Translations under genes and position numbers: made by a program
The notes under the pieces: model-generated
Databases searched by the model: none
Told to the model about the DNA's origin: nothing
The model's input: the letters and a program-made list of their open reading frames with translations, nothing else
Shown: positions 50,976 through 59,274 of the stretch, in pieces
How the letters are laid out: each line of letters starts with the position of its first letter
How positions within the stretch are numbered: the first letter of the stretch is position 1
DNA from: CBDFHV01 sp965247705
GTDB taxonomy: Bacteria > Pseudomonadota > Alphaproteobacteria > Rhodospirillales > CAMCUA01
Direction of reading: 5' to 3'
Length of the DNA stretch: 64,000 nucleotides
NCBI GenBank assembly: GCA_965247705.1
Contig: CBDFHV010000076.1
Coordinates: 93,954 to 157,953 of the forward strand

Positions 50976-51881
50976 ATGAAGAAGCTACGCGGCACCTACA
51001 CCGTCATCGTCACGCCGTTCACCGAGGATGGCGCCGCCATCAATGAGAAGATGTTGCGCTGGCTGGTGGACTACCAGATCGGCGAGGGCATCCACGGGCT
51101 GATCCCGTTGGCCAGCAACGGCGAGCTTCTGTCGCTTACCGACGAGGAACGCCACGATGTCGCCCGGGTCACCATCGAGCAGGCGGCGGGCCGGGTGCCG
51201 GTGGTGGTCAGCACCACCCACGAGAACACCGACTTCGTCATTCGCTACACCCGCGACGCCGAGAAGCTGGGCGCCGACGCGGCCATGGTGATGACCCCCT
51301 ATTACGCCTGGATCGACGAGGAGGAGATTTTCACCCACTTCCGGCGCATCGCCGAAGCGGTGTCGATCCCGATCATGCTCTACAACCATCCGGCCTCGAC
51401 GGTGCTTGACATGAAGCCGCCGCTGATCGCCCGCCTGGCCGAGATCGACAACATTTCCTACATCAAGGAATCCACCACCGATACCCGCCGGGTCTACCAG
51501 ATCAACGACCTGTGTGGCGACAAGATGACCGTTTTCGCCGGCTATCTGGGCTACGAGTCCTTCATGGTGGGCGCGGAGGGCTGGGTTTCGGTCTGCGCCA
51601 ACATCATGCCGCGCAAATCGGCCCGCATGTTCGAACTGGCCGTCGACGAGGACGACCGCCACGGTGCGTGGGCGATCTTCAAGGAGCTGATCCAGGTCAT
51701 CGACTGGCTGGGCGATCACCTCTACGCCCACGGCATGAAGGCCGCCTTCCAGCTTCTCGATCGCGGCATGGGGCCACCGCGGCCGCCCCGCCTGCCCCTG
51801 CCCCCGGCCAAGGTCGAGGAACTGCGCCGGGTCATGGATCGGCTGGGCCTGTTCGATCAGGCGCTGCCGCCGGTCGAATGA
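50976..51881 (+). CDS. Dihydrodipicolinate synthase (DHDPS) family aldolase/dehydratase, first copy
   Basis: 301-residue TIM-barrel class I aldolase. IPLASNGELLSLTDEERHD (pyruvate-binding region), IMLYNHPAST (proton-relay Tyr) and ISYIKESTTDTRRV (Schiff-base Lys) are conserved. Family members condense or cleave 2-oxo acids, or dehydrate sugars acids; this one is unlikely to be the lysine-pathway enzyme given its catabolic surroundings. GGGAG lies about 10 bases before ATG 50976. Its TGA overlaps the ATG of the amidohydrolase (ATGA). It begins the operon that ends with a TRAP transporter. Confidence 0.9.
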   Translation: MKKLRGTYTVIVTPFTEDGAAINEKMLRWLVDYQIGEGIHGLIPLASNGELLSLTDEERHDVARVTIEQAAGRVPVVVSTTHENTDFVIRYTRDAEKLGADAAMVMTPYYAWIDEEEIFTHFRRIAEAVSIPIMLYNHPASTVLDMKPPLIARLAEIDNISYIKESTTDTRRVYQINDLCGDKMTVFAGYLGYESFMVGAEGWVSVCANIMPRKSARMFELAVDEDDRHGAWAIFKELIQVIDWLGDHLYAHGMKAAFQLLDRGMGPPRPPRLPLPPAKVEELRRVMDRLGLFDQALPPVE

Positions 51882-53392
51882 CGGGCGAGGCCATGATTCA
51901 CACCATCGTCCGTGGTGGCCGGGTTGTCGACGGGGAGGGCTTCGACGGGGCCTTCGCCGACATCCTGATCGGCGGCGATGGGATCCTGGAGATCGGCCCG
52001 CCGGGGATGGCCGCGCCGGAGGGCGCGACGGCGGTGGATGCAAGCGACCGGCTGATCCTGCCCGGCCTGGTCAACGCCCACACCCATGGCGACGCCAGCT
52101 TGTCCAAGGGACTGGGCGACCGCTGGACCTTGGAACTGCTGCTCAACGCGGCGCCTCTGCGACAAGAGGGCGTGCGCCTGGAAGACAAGGCCCTGGCGGC
52201 CCGCCTGGCGGCGGTGGAGATGGTGCTCCACGGCTGCACCGCCTGCTACGACCTGTTTTCCGAGTTCCCGGCGCCGACGCCGGACGGGCTGGCGGCGGTG
52301 GCCGGGGCCTATGCCGAGGTGGGCGTGCGGGCAGTGGTAGCGCCGCTGATGGCCGATCGCAGCTTCTGGCGGGCGATCCCCGGCCTTCACGGCGCGCTGC
52401 CCGACGAATTGCAGGCGGCGGTGGACGAGATCGCCGGGGCCTCGAGCGAAGTGGCGCTGGACAATTGCCGCGCGGCGCTGAAGCACTGGACCATCGACCG
52501 GGATACCGCTCGGCTGGCCCTGGCGCCGACCATTCCACACCACTGCGAGGATTCCTTCTTCCAAGCCTGCCGTGACCTGGCCGACGAATATGGGACCGGC
52601 ATCCACAGCCATGTCGCCGAATCGAAGGTGCAGGCGGTCGTCGGCCAGCTAAAGTTCGGTAAGAGTCTCACCGCCCACCTGGACGACCTGGGAATCGTCG
52701 GGCCGCGTTTCACCGCGGCCCACGCCGTCTGGGTGGACGACGACGACATGGCCCTGCTCAAGGACCGGGGCGCCACCATTGCCCACAACCCGACCAGCAA
52801 TATGCGCCTCGGCGTCGGCCTGGCCCGGGTCAAGGCCATGGGGCGGCGGGGCCTGACGGTGGGCATCGGCACCGATACCAGCACCTGTTCCGACGCCCTC
52901 AACATGTTCGAGGCCATGCGGCTGGCGGTCTACGTCAGTCGCATGCAGTCGCCCGATCCGGCCGATTGGCTGGGTGCGGAGGATGCGCTTTCCATGGCGA
53001 CCCGGGGCAGCGCGCGGGCTCTGGGCATGGGCGACCGGATCGGCCGCCTGGCCCCCGGCTACAAGGCGGACATGGTGTTCGTGGACCTGGGGACGGTGAC
53101 CTACATGCCGCTACATCATGCGGCGCGGCAGGTGGTGTTCCAGGAAAACGGCGCCGGCGTTGACAGCGTGATGGTCGGCGGACGTTTTGTGGTCCGAAAC
53201 CGCAAGCCGCTGACCGTCGACTTGGACCGGCTGCGTGCCGACGTAAGCGAAGCCCATCAGCGGCTTTCCGCGGCCAATCGCGCCTCCGCCGACGTGGTGC
53301 GGCGGCTGGAGCCCATCGTCGGCGCCTTCTGCGTCGGGCTGTGCAAGGAGCCGTTCCACGTTCACCGCTACGCCGACCACGGCGTTGTGTAA
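51878..53392 (+). CDS. COG0402 amidohydrolase (deaminase/chlorohydrolase-like)
   Basis: 504 residues from ATG 51878, which overlaps the preceding stop; an ATG at 51893 with GCGAGG just upstream is an alternative. Metal ligands LVNAHTHGDASL (HxH), GIHSHVAESK (His), TAAHAVWVDDDD (His) and VGIGTDTSTCSDALN (Asp) are those of the cytosine-deaminase/SAH-deaminase/TrzN group. Such enzymes hydrolyse C-N or C-Cl bonds on N-heterocycles. Position between two DHDPS-like genes suggests ring processing followed by retro-aldol cleavage; this is inference. Confidence 0.9.
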   Translation: MTGEAMIHTIVRGGRVVDGEGFDGAFADILIGGDGILEIGPPGMAAPEGATAVDASDRLILPGLVNAHTHGDASLSKGLGDRWTLELLLNAAPLRQEGVRLEDKALAARLAAVEMVLHGCTACYDLFSEFPAPTPDGLAAVAGAYAEVGVRAVVAPLMADRSFWRAIPGLHGALPDELQAAVDEIAGASSEVALDNCRAALKHWTIDRDTARLALAPTIPHHCEDSFFQACRDLADEYGTGIHSHVAESKVQAVVGQLKFGKSLTAHLDDLGIVGPRFTAAHAVWVDDDDMALLKDRGATIAHNPTSNMRLGVGLARVKAMGRRGLTVGIGTDTSTCSDALNMFEAMRLAVYVSRMQSPDPADWLGAEDALSMATRGSARALGMGDRIGRLAPGYKADMVFVDLGTVTYMPLHHAARQVVFQENGAGVDSVMVGGRFVVRNRKPLTVDLDRLRADVSEAHQRLSAANRASADVVRRLEPIVGAFCVGLCKEPFHVHRYADHGVV

Positions 53393-53466
53393 ATCGCCGG
53401 GCTTGGTATGGGCGCCGACTTGGGGCAGTATGCGCGCCTCATCGAAGCGATCCTGGGGAGGGTAAG

Positions 53467-54363
53467 ATGGCCGAGTTCCGCGGCAGCTATACGGTCATGG
53501 TCACGCCGTTCCGCGACGACGGAAAGGGCATCGACGAGGCGGCGGCCCGCAGGTTCGTCGATTGGCAGATCCAGGATGGTGCGCCGGGCCTTATTCCGCT
53601 GGGCAGTACGGGCGAATTCCTGTCGGTCAACGACGACGAACGCACGCACCTGATCGAGGTGCTCGTCGACCAGGCCCGTGGCCGCATTCCCATCGTCGTC
53701 GGCACCGCCGCCGAGTGGGCGGACGTGGCGGTCCGTTACAGCCAGGAGGCCGAACGGCTGGGCGCCGCGGGCGTCATGGTGGTCCCGCCATTCTACAGCA
53801 ACCCTACCGAGGACGAGCTGTTCGAGCATTACCGGCGGATCGGCGAAGCCATCACCATTCCGGTCATGCTGTACAACAATCCCAATACGGCGAACGTGGA
53901 CCTGACACCGCAATTTGTCGGCCGTCTCAGTCAGATCGACACGATCCGCTATATCAAGGAATCCAGCGGCGACATCTCGCGGGTGCGCGACATCGCCCGT
54001 TTCAGTGATGGCAAGGTCACCTATTTTGCCGGCTATTCCGCCTTCGATTCCATGGTCCTGGGGGCCGACGGCTGGGTTTCGGTCTGCGGCAATGTGGTGC
54101 CGCGCCTGTCGGCCGACGTCTACAACCTGACCGTCGTGAAGGGCGATCGGGAAGGGGGCCGCGACCTCTATCACCGGCTGCTGCCCCTGCTCGACGCCAT
54201 CTCGGGCGACCTCTACGTCTCCGCCACCAAGGCGGCGCTGGAAATGATCGGCATGCCCATGGGTGCGCCGCGCCTACCCCGTTTGCCTTTGCCCGCGACG
54301 CAACGGGCCAATCTGAAGAAGGTCCTGGAAGATCTCGGGGCCCTGACCGCGAAGGCGGCTTGA
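53467..54363 (+). CDS. DHDPS family aldolase/dehydratase, second copy
   Basis: 298-residue paralog of the gene at 50976 (MAEFRGSYTVMVTPFRDDG, LIPLGSTGEFLSVNDDERTH, PVMLYNNPNTANV with the relay Tyr, IRYIKESSGDISRV with the Schiff-base Lys). The canonical GSTGE pyruvate loop is kept here, whereas the first copy has ASNGE, so the two may act on different substrates or in sequence. GGGGAGGG lies directly upstream of ATG 53467. Followed after 81 bases by the TRAP dctP gene. Confidence 0.9.
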   Translation: MAEFRGSYTVMVTPFRDDGKGIDEAAARRFVDWQIQDGAPGLIPLGSTGEFLSVNDDERTHLIEVLVDQARGRIPIVVGTAAEWADVAVRYSQEAERLGAAGVMVVPPFYSNPTEDELFEHYRRIGEAITIPVMLYNNPNTANVDLTPQFVGRLSQIDTIRYIKESSGDISRVRDIARFSDGKVTYFAGYSAFDSMVLGADGWVSVCGNVVPRLSADVYNLTVVKGDREGGRDLYHRLLPLLDAISGDLYVSATKAALEMIGMPMGAPRLPRLPLPATQRANLKKVLEDLGALTAKAA

Positions 54364-54444
54364 GGGAGCCAGAGGGCTGTTTGGCGTTTTGCCAACATCC
54401 ATCATTCATGCAACCACTGATGCAAACCAAGGGAGACTAGCTAG

Positions 54445-55428
54445 ATGCGCAAGCTAATGATTGCCGGACTGATCGGAACGGTGGGGCTTTACGGGGCGCT
54501 TACGGCGACCCCGGCGACCGCCGCCGACATCGTGCTCAAAGCCGGCCATACTCAAAACGCCGGCGAGCCCATGGACCGTGCCCTCAAGATAATGAGCGAG
54601 CACTTGGAAAAAGCGACGAACGGCAAAGCCACCATCCAGATATTCCCCAGCATGCAGCTTGGGGGAGAGGTGGAGATGATCAAGCAGGTGATGACCGGCA
54701 CCCTTGACATCGTCACGCCGTCGAACGCGCCGCTCACCAACTTCGTGCCTGAGCTCAAGATTTTCGACATGCCGTTCCTGTTCCGCGACGAAGCCCACAT
54801 GATCAAGGTGCTGCGCGGCCCGGTACTGCAGGACATCAGCAACATCGTGGCGAAGCGGGGCATTCGTCTGCTTGGCGTCTTTAACATCGGCGTCCGCCAT
54901 ATTATGAGCAAGAAGCCGGTCAAGAGCATAGCCGACCTCAAGGGCCTGAAGATCCGGACCATGCAGAGCAAGTATCACATGGCGGCCTTCAACGCCTTCG
55001 GCGCAAATGCAACGCCGATCAGTTACGCCGAGCTCTACTCGTCCCTCCAGACCGGCGTCGTGGACGGCGCCGAGGCGGCTAACACCAACTACTTTGAGAA
55101 GAAGTTTTACGAGGTCGCGCCTTATTGGGGTCAGGTCGGCTGGACCATCCTCACCGGTCCGATCGTCATTGCGGAGAAAAAGTTCTCCAGCCTGCCCAAG
55201 AATGTGCAGGATGCGCTCCTCGAGGGTGGAAACAAGGCGGCGATATGGGAGCAAGATTACTATGCCGCGCTCGACAAGGGCCGTCTCGACGACCTGAAGA
55301 AGGCCGGTGTCACGATCACCAAACTCAATACAAAGCCGTTCCAAGAAGCGGCGGCCAAGGTCCATGCGGAGTTCCTGACAACCGCTGACGAGAAACGGAT
55401 CCTGCGCATGATCCAAGAGACCAAGTAG
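54445..55428 (+). CDS. dctP: TRAP transporter substrate-binding protein DctP (second system)
   Basis: 327-residue periplasmic receptor with a signal peptide (residues about 1-27, ending ATPATAA). IFPSMQLGGEVEMIKQVMTG, FDMPFLFRDEAHM, IADLKGLKIRTMQS (carboxylate-binding arginine) and LQTGVVDGAEAAN are typical of DctP. GGGAGA lies 8 bases before ATG 54445. It is better matched to the classical DctP pattern than the copy at 16112. In the operon with the DHDPS-like enzymes and amidohydrolase, it should capture their organic-acid substrate outside the cell. Confidence 0.93.
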   Translation: MRKLMIAGLIGTVGLYGALTATPATAADIVLKAGHTQNAGEPMDRALKIMSEHLEKATNGKATIQIFPSMQLGGEVEMIKQVMTGTLDIVTPSNAPLTNFVPELKIFDMPFLFRDEAHMIKVLRGPVLQDISNIVAKRGIRLLGVFNIGVRHIMSKKPVKSIADLKGLKIRTMQSKYHMAAFNAFGANATPISYAELYSSLQTGVVDGAEAANTNYFEKKFYEVAPYWGQVGWTILTGPIVIAEKKFSSLPKNVQDALLEGGNKAAIWEQDYYAALDKGRLDDLKKAGVTITKLNTKPFQEAAAKVHAEFLTTADEKRILRMIQETK

Positions 55429-55450
55429 AATCGTCGAGTCCGACGAAAAT

Positions 55451-55481
55451 CGACCGGGCGAACCTGTCGTTCGCCCGGTCG
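55451..55481 (+). promoter_or_regulatory. Perfect 13-bp stem-loop between dctP and dctQ
   Basis: CGACCGGGCGAAC (55451-55463), loop CTGTC, GTTCGCCCGGTCG (55469-55481). It has no T-tract, so it is unlikely to be a full terminator. In TRAP and ABC operons such hairpins behind the binding-protein gene usually raise its mRNA level over the permease genes by protecting the 3' end; that role is inferred here. Confidence 0.75.
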
Positions 55482-55539
55482 AAGCGTCATTTCAGGTGAT
55501 TTGTATCCCCCGAGCCGGGTTTTCGGTGGCGCGATCTCG

Positions 55540-56058
55540 ATGGGCAATGTCCTGAGGTTGATCGTCGGCGGAATGCGTGTCGCGATGGCATGGCTGGTCA
55601 TCGCCTGCTTCGCCTATATGACCGTGGCCGTCCTCGCCCAGGTGCTCGGGCGCTGGGTGTTCAACTTCTCCATCTCCTGGACCGAAGAGACGGCGCGCTA
55701 CGCGCAGATCTGGGTCGTCCTCATGGGCGCCGGCATCGCCATGCGGCGCGGGCTGCATGTGGCGGTGGACGCGCTGGCCGCTCTGTTGCCGTTGAATTTG
55801 GGTCGCGCGTTGAGCGTCCTGATCGTTATCGGTTCCCTGTGGTTCCTGGGCATCGTGATCTACGGCAGCCTGCCGCTGATCGAACTGGGCTGGAAGTTCG
55901 AGACATCCCCCGTCCTGCAACTGCCCATGTGGGTCATTTACCTGTCCCTGCCCCTGGGGGCGGTCTACTTCGCCATCGAAGTGGTGATGAAGGTCGTCGA
56001 TCGATGGGATCAACCCTTCGGCATCCGGTCCGAAGCGGACATGGACTCGGCGTCGTGA
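55540..56058 (+). CDS. dctQ: TRAP transporter small permease DctQ (second system)
   Basis: 172-residue four-helix membrane protein from ATG 55540 (an in-frame TTG at 55501 is a weaker alternative). VLGRWVFNFSISWTEETARY followed by AQIWVVLMGAGIAMRRGLHV is the family signature. Its TGA overlaps the GTG start of dctM as GTGA, so the two permease subunits are coupled. Confidence 0.9.
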   Translation: MGNVLRLIVGGMRVAMAWLVIACFAYMTVAVLAQVLGRWVFNFSISWTEETARYAQIWVVLMGAGIAMRRGLHVAVDALAALLPLNLGRALSVLIVIGSLWFLGIVIYGSLPLIELGWKFETSPVLQLPMWVIYLSLPLGAVYFAIEVVMKVVDRWDQPFGIRSEADMDSAS

Positions 56059-57338
56059 TCTTCGCTTTCTCGGCCTTTCTCGTGTTCCTGTTGATCGGCA
56101 CGCCGATCGTCTTCGTGCTCGGCATCGCGGCGACCCTGACCCTGCTGATCACCACCGACGTCCCGGTCACCATCGTTTCCCAGCGCATCTACGACGGCCT
56201 CAACTCCTTCACAATCATGGCGATCCCGTTCTTCGTGTTCGCCGGCGCGATCATGGACGCGGGCGGCATCTCGCGCCGGATCGTGGATTTCGCCACCGCG
56301 CTTGTGGGTTGGGTGGTCGGTAGCCTGCTGATGGTTTCCGTGGTTGCCGCGACGGGACTGGCCGCCATCTCCGGGTCCGGGTCGGCGGACGTGGCGGCGA
56401 TCTCCTCGATCATGCAGCCCGAACTTCGGCGGCGGAAGTACGACATCGATTTTTCCGCCGCGATCATCGCCTGCGCCGGGTCGCTCGCCCAGGTCATTCC
56501 GCCCAGCCTGATGATGGTGATCGTGGCCCTGGTTGCCAACCTGTCCGTCGGCGCGATGTTTCTGGCCGGCGTGCTGCCGGGACTGATGACCGTGCCCGGG
56601 CTGCTGGCCGCGGCCTACATCCACGCCCGGCGGGGCGGACCCCAATACAAGGAGGTAGAGCCCTTCACCCTGTCGCGCCTGCGGAGCGCCTTCGTGCGGG
56701 CGTTGCCGGCCCTGGGCATGCCAGTGATCATTATCGGTGGAATCGTCGGCGGCGTCTTTACGCCAACGGAGGCGGCGGCGGTCGCCGTCCTCTACGGTCT
56801 GGTCGTCGCCATCGCCATCCACGGCGACTTGAAGTTCAGTCAGCTCCCAGCCCTGATCCTGCGCGCCGCGGCCCTGTCGGCGTCGGTCATGATGATCATC
56901 GGCACCGCCAGCATCTTCGGCTGGCTGGTGGCCAACGCCAATGTGCCGGCCCTGCTGGCGGCGTGGATCAAGACCGTCTCCGAGCAGCCCTGGACGTTTC
57001 TGCTGCTGATCAACGTGATGCTGATGCTGGTCGGCATGTTCATGGAGAGCCTGGCCGCCATTCTGATCCTGGTGCCGGTGCTGATGCCCATCGCCCTCGA
57101 CTTCGGCATCGATCCCGTGCACTTCGGCCTGGTGGTAGTGATGAATTTCGCCATCGGCATGGTAACACCCCCCTACGGCATCACCCTTTTCGTCGCCTCC
57201 AGCATCGCCGAGCGCAATATCGTGCAGGTGGCGCGGCGCATGTTCTGGCCGTGGCTGATGATGACCGCGATCCTGATCCTGGTCACTTACGTGCCTGACA
57301 TCCCGCTTGCCCTGCCGCGCCTGGCGGGGCTGCTGTAG
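56055..57338 (+). CDS. dctM: TRAP transporter large permease DctM (second system)
   Basis: 427-residue permease from GTG 56055, overlapping dctQ. IMAIPFFVFAGAIMDAGGIS, AAISGSGSADVAAISSIMQP, VIPPSLMMVIVALVANLS and NFAIGMVTPPYGITLFVASS are diagnostic. About 12 helices. It completes the operon that begins at 50976. A paired palindromic element follows 21 bases after the stop. Confidence 0.92.
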   Translation: MIFAFSAFLVFLLIGTPIVFVLGIAATLTLLITTDVPVTIVSQRIYDGLNSFTIMAIPFFVFAGAIMDAGGISRRIVDFATALVGWVVGSLLMVSVVAATGLAAISGSGSADVAAISSIMQPELRRRKYDIDFSAAIIACAGSLAQVIPPSLMMVIVALVANLSVGAMFLAGVLPGLMTVPGLLAAAYIHARRGGPQYKEVEPFTLSRLRSAFVRALPALGMPVIIIGGIVGGVFTPTEAAAVAVLYGLVVAIAIHGDLKFSQLPALILRAAALSASVMMIIGTASIFGWLVANANVPALLAAWIKTVSEQPWTFLLLINVMLMLVGMFMESLAAILILVPVLMPIALDFGIDPVHFGLVVVMNFAIGMVTPPYGITLFVASSIAERNIVQVARRMFWPWLMMTAILILVTYVPDIPLALPRLAGLL

Positions 57339-57359
57339 GGCTTAGAACAACGGGAGAGC

Positions 57360-57426
57360 GGGAGGGTCTGAGACCCTCCCCAACGCTAAATTATCCGCCT
57401 CGTAGGGGCGGGTCTCAGACCCGCCC
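57360..57426. repeat. Paired palindromic (REP/BIME-like) element, copy 3
   Basis: Perfect palindromes GGGAGGGTCTGAGACCCTCC plus C (57360-57380) and GGGCGGGTCTCAGACCCGCC plus C (57406-57426). The second is preceded by CGTAGG as in the other copies; the left partner of that short inverted repeat is degenerate (CCAACG). It lies between the convergent dctM and enoyl-CoA hydratase genes and could end both transcripts. Confidence 0.88.
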
Positions 57427-57453
57427 GCATTCGACAGCAAGCGCTGGCCTCGC

Positions 57454-58218
57454 CTACCGTCCCTTGAAGTCCGGCTTTCGTTTCTCGATGAAGGCGGCGA
57501 TTCCCTCGTCGTGGTCCTCGGTCTGCCAGAGCAGCAGCTTGCGCTCCAGGCTGAGGCTTTCGTCGAGGGGTTTCTCGTAGGTCATCAGGATCTCGGCTTT
57601 GGCCATCCGGGCGGCGATGGGGGAGTGGCCGGCGATGCACGCGGCGATCTCCAACGCCCGGTCGAGGGTCCGTGCCACGGGCACCACCTCCACCGCCAGG
57701 CCCCAGGCCTTGGCGGTCTCGGCGTCGATGGGCTCGCCGGTCAGCGCCATCATCATCGCCCGGGCCTTGCCCACGGCCCGCGGCAGCCGCTGGGTGCCGC
57801 CGTCGCCCGAGAAGGCGGCGATCTTGATCTCCGGCGTGCCGAAGCGGGCGTTTTCCCCGGCGATGACGATGTCGCTCATCAGGGTCACTTCGAAACCGCC
57901 GCCGAGCGCCCAGCCGTTGACGGCGGCGATCAGGGGCTTGGGGAACCGCTCGATGGTCTTCCACGCCTTCAGCCGGTCGGCGCGGGCCCACATGGGAATG
58001 CCGCCTTCGGGCATCTCCTTGATGTCGGCGCCGGCGGAGAAGGCCCGGTCGCTGCCGGTGAGGACGACGGCGCGCACGTCGTCGTCGGTCTGGGCGTCCT
58101 CCAGGGCCGTCGCCAGTTCGGCGAGAAGGCCGATGCTGAGGGCGTTCAAGGCCTTGGGGCGGTTCAAGGTGATCAGCGTCACCCGTTGCCGGGGCCGCGT
58201 AACGAGGATGTTGTTCAT
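57454..58218 (-). CDS. Enoyl-CoA hydratase/isomerase family protein
   Basis: 254-residue crotonase. The oxyanion-hole segments are FSAGADIKEMP and GWALGGGFEVTLMSD, and the catalytic glutamates are in GGGFEV and FGTPEIK. Both acid/base glutamates are present, so hydratase activity is expected. It acts on an enoyl-CoA in the cytoplasm. It starts 3 bases after the aldo/keto reductase stop, so it is the third gene of the operon amidohydrolase, AKR, hydratase. No acyl-CoA ligase is nearby. Confidence 0.9.
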   Translation of the reverse strand: MNNILVTRPRQRVTLITLNRPKALNALSIGLLAELATALEDAQTDDDVRAVVLTGSDRAFSAGADIKEMPEGGIPMWARADRLKAWKTIERFPKPLIAAVNGWALGGGFEVTLMSDIVIAGENARFGTPEIKIAAFSGDGGTQRLPRAVGKARAMMMALTGEPIDAETAKAWGLAVEVVPVARTLDRALEIAACIAGHSPIAARMAKAEILMTYEKPLDESLSLERKLLLWQTEDHDEGIAAFIEKRKPDFKGR

Positions 58219-58221
58219 GGT

Positions 58222-59274
58222 TCAGTCGCTTTCGGACGGGACGGGCGCGTCGGCCCGGATCAGCGCCCGCTCCTTGAGTTGACGCCAGAACGCCGGCGGG
58301 ATGGGCTGCTTCATGGCCGCCACGTAGGCCGCCACGTGGGCCGCGTTGCGGGGACCGGGCACCACCGCCGGTACCATCGGGTGGGCGAGGGGAAACTGGA
58401 GGGCGGCGGCCAGCAATCCGACGCCGTGGGCCGCGCAGACGGCTTCCATGGCCTTGACGCGCGCCACGATCCCTTGATCCGCCGGAAGGTAGTCGTAGGT
58501 GGCCGATGTCTTCGATCCGCGGGCCAGAATGCCGGAACCGAACGGCGCGCCGACGATAACGGGTATGCCGCGGGATTCGCACAGCGGCAGGAAGCTGTCC
58601 AGGCAGTCCTGGCGCAGCAGGCTGTATTGGGTGGCCATGATGAAGCAGTCGAAGTCCGCCTCCCGCGCGCAGGCCTCCAGCACCCGCCAGTCGTTAACCC
58701 CGACGCCCACCGCGCCGACCACGCCCTCGTCCCGCAAGGCGCAGAGGGCCGGATAGGCGCCCTTCATGGCGGCGCGACGGTGGGCTTCGGCCGCCTCTTG
58801 GGTTCCGTGGGTGAAAGGGTCGACGTCGTGAATGAGGGCGATGTCGATGCGGTTGGTGCCCAGCCTGAGAAGGCTTTGCTCCACCGACCGCATGATCCCC
58901 TCGTAGCTGTAGTCGAAGCGATAGGAGAAGGGCAGGGCGTCCGGTCCCACCGAACGGTCCGGCGGCAGGGGATCGTAAATTCGCCCCATTTTCGTCGACA
59001 ACACGTAGGAATCCCGGGGCACGCCGCGCAGGGCATGGCCGAGGCGCATTTCTCCCAGGCCATTGGCATAGAAGGGCGCCACGTCGAAGTAGCGGATGCC
59101 GGCCGCCAGGGCCGCGGCCACGGTGGCCTGGGCGTCTGCCTCCGGCACGGCGCCGTGCAAATTACCGATCCGCGAGCCGCCGCAGGCCAGGGTGGTGATG
59201 ACGATCCCCGTCCGACCCAGCGGTCGGGTCGCCAGCGGCGTCGCGGCCGTCGGGGAAACGTTGCTGTCGTTCAC
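58222..59274 (-). CDS. Aldo/keto reductase
   Basis: 350-residue NAD(P)-linked TIM-barrel reductase. RYFDVAPFYANGLGEMRLG (catalytic Asp and Tyr), YVLSTKMGRI (Lys) and DIALIHDVDPF (His) form the tetrad. The sequence resembles the D-threo-aldose/fucose 1-dehydrogenase or pyridoxal dehydrogenase branch. Start GTG at 59272-59274 overlaps the upstream amidohydrolase TGA as GTGA. A carbonyl produced by the neighbouring enzymes is the likely substrate; inferred. Confidence 0.9.
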   Translation of the reverse strand: MNDSNVSPTAATPLATRPLGRTGIVITTLACGGSRIGNLHGAVPEADAQATVAAALAAGIRYFDVAPFYANGLGEMRLGHALRGVPRDSYVLSTKMGRIYDPLPPDRSVGPDALPFSYRFDYSYEGIMRSVEQSLLRLGTNRIDIALIHDVDPFTHGTQEAAEAHRRAAMKGAYPALCALRDEGVVGAVGVGVNDWRVLEACAREADFDCFIMATQYSLLRQDCLDSFLPLCESRGIPVIVGAPFGSGILARGSKTSATYDYLPADQGIVARVKAMEAVCAAHGVGLLAAALQFPLAHPMVPAVVPGPRNAAHVAAYVAAMKQPIPPAFWRQLKERALIRADAPVPSESD

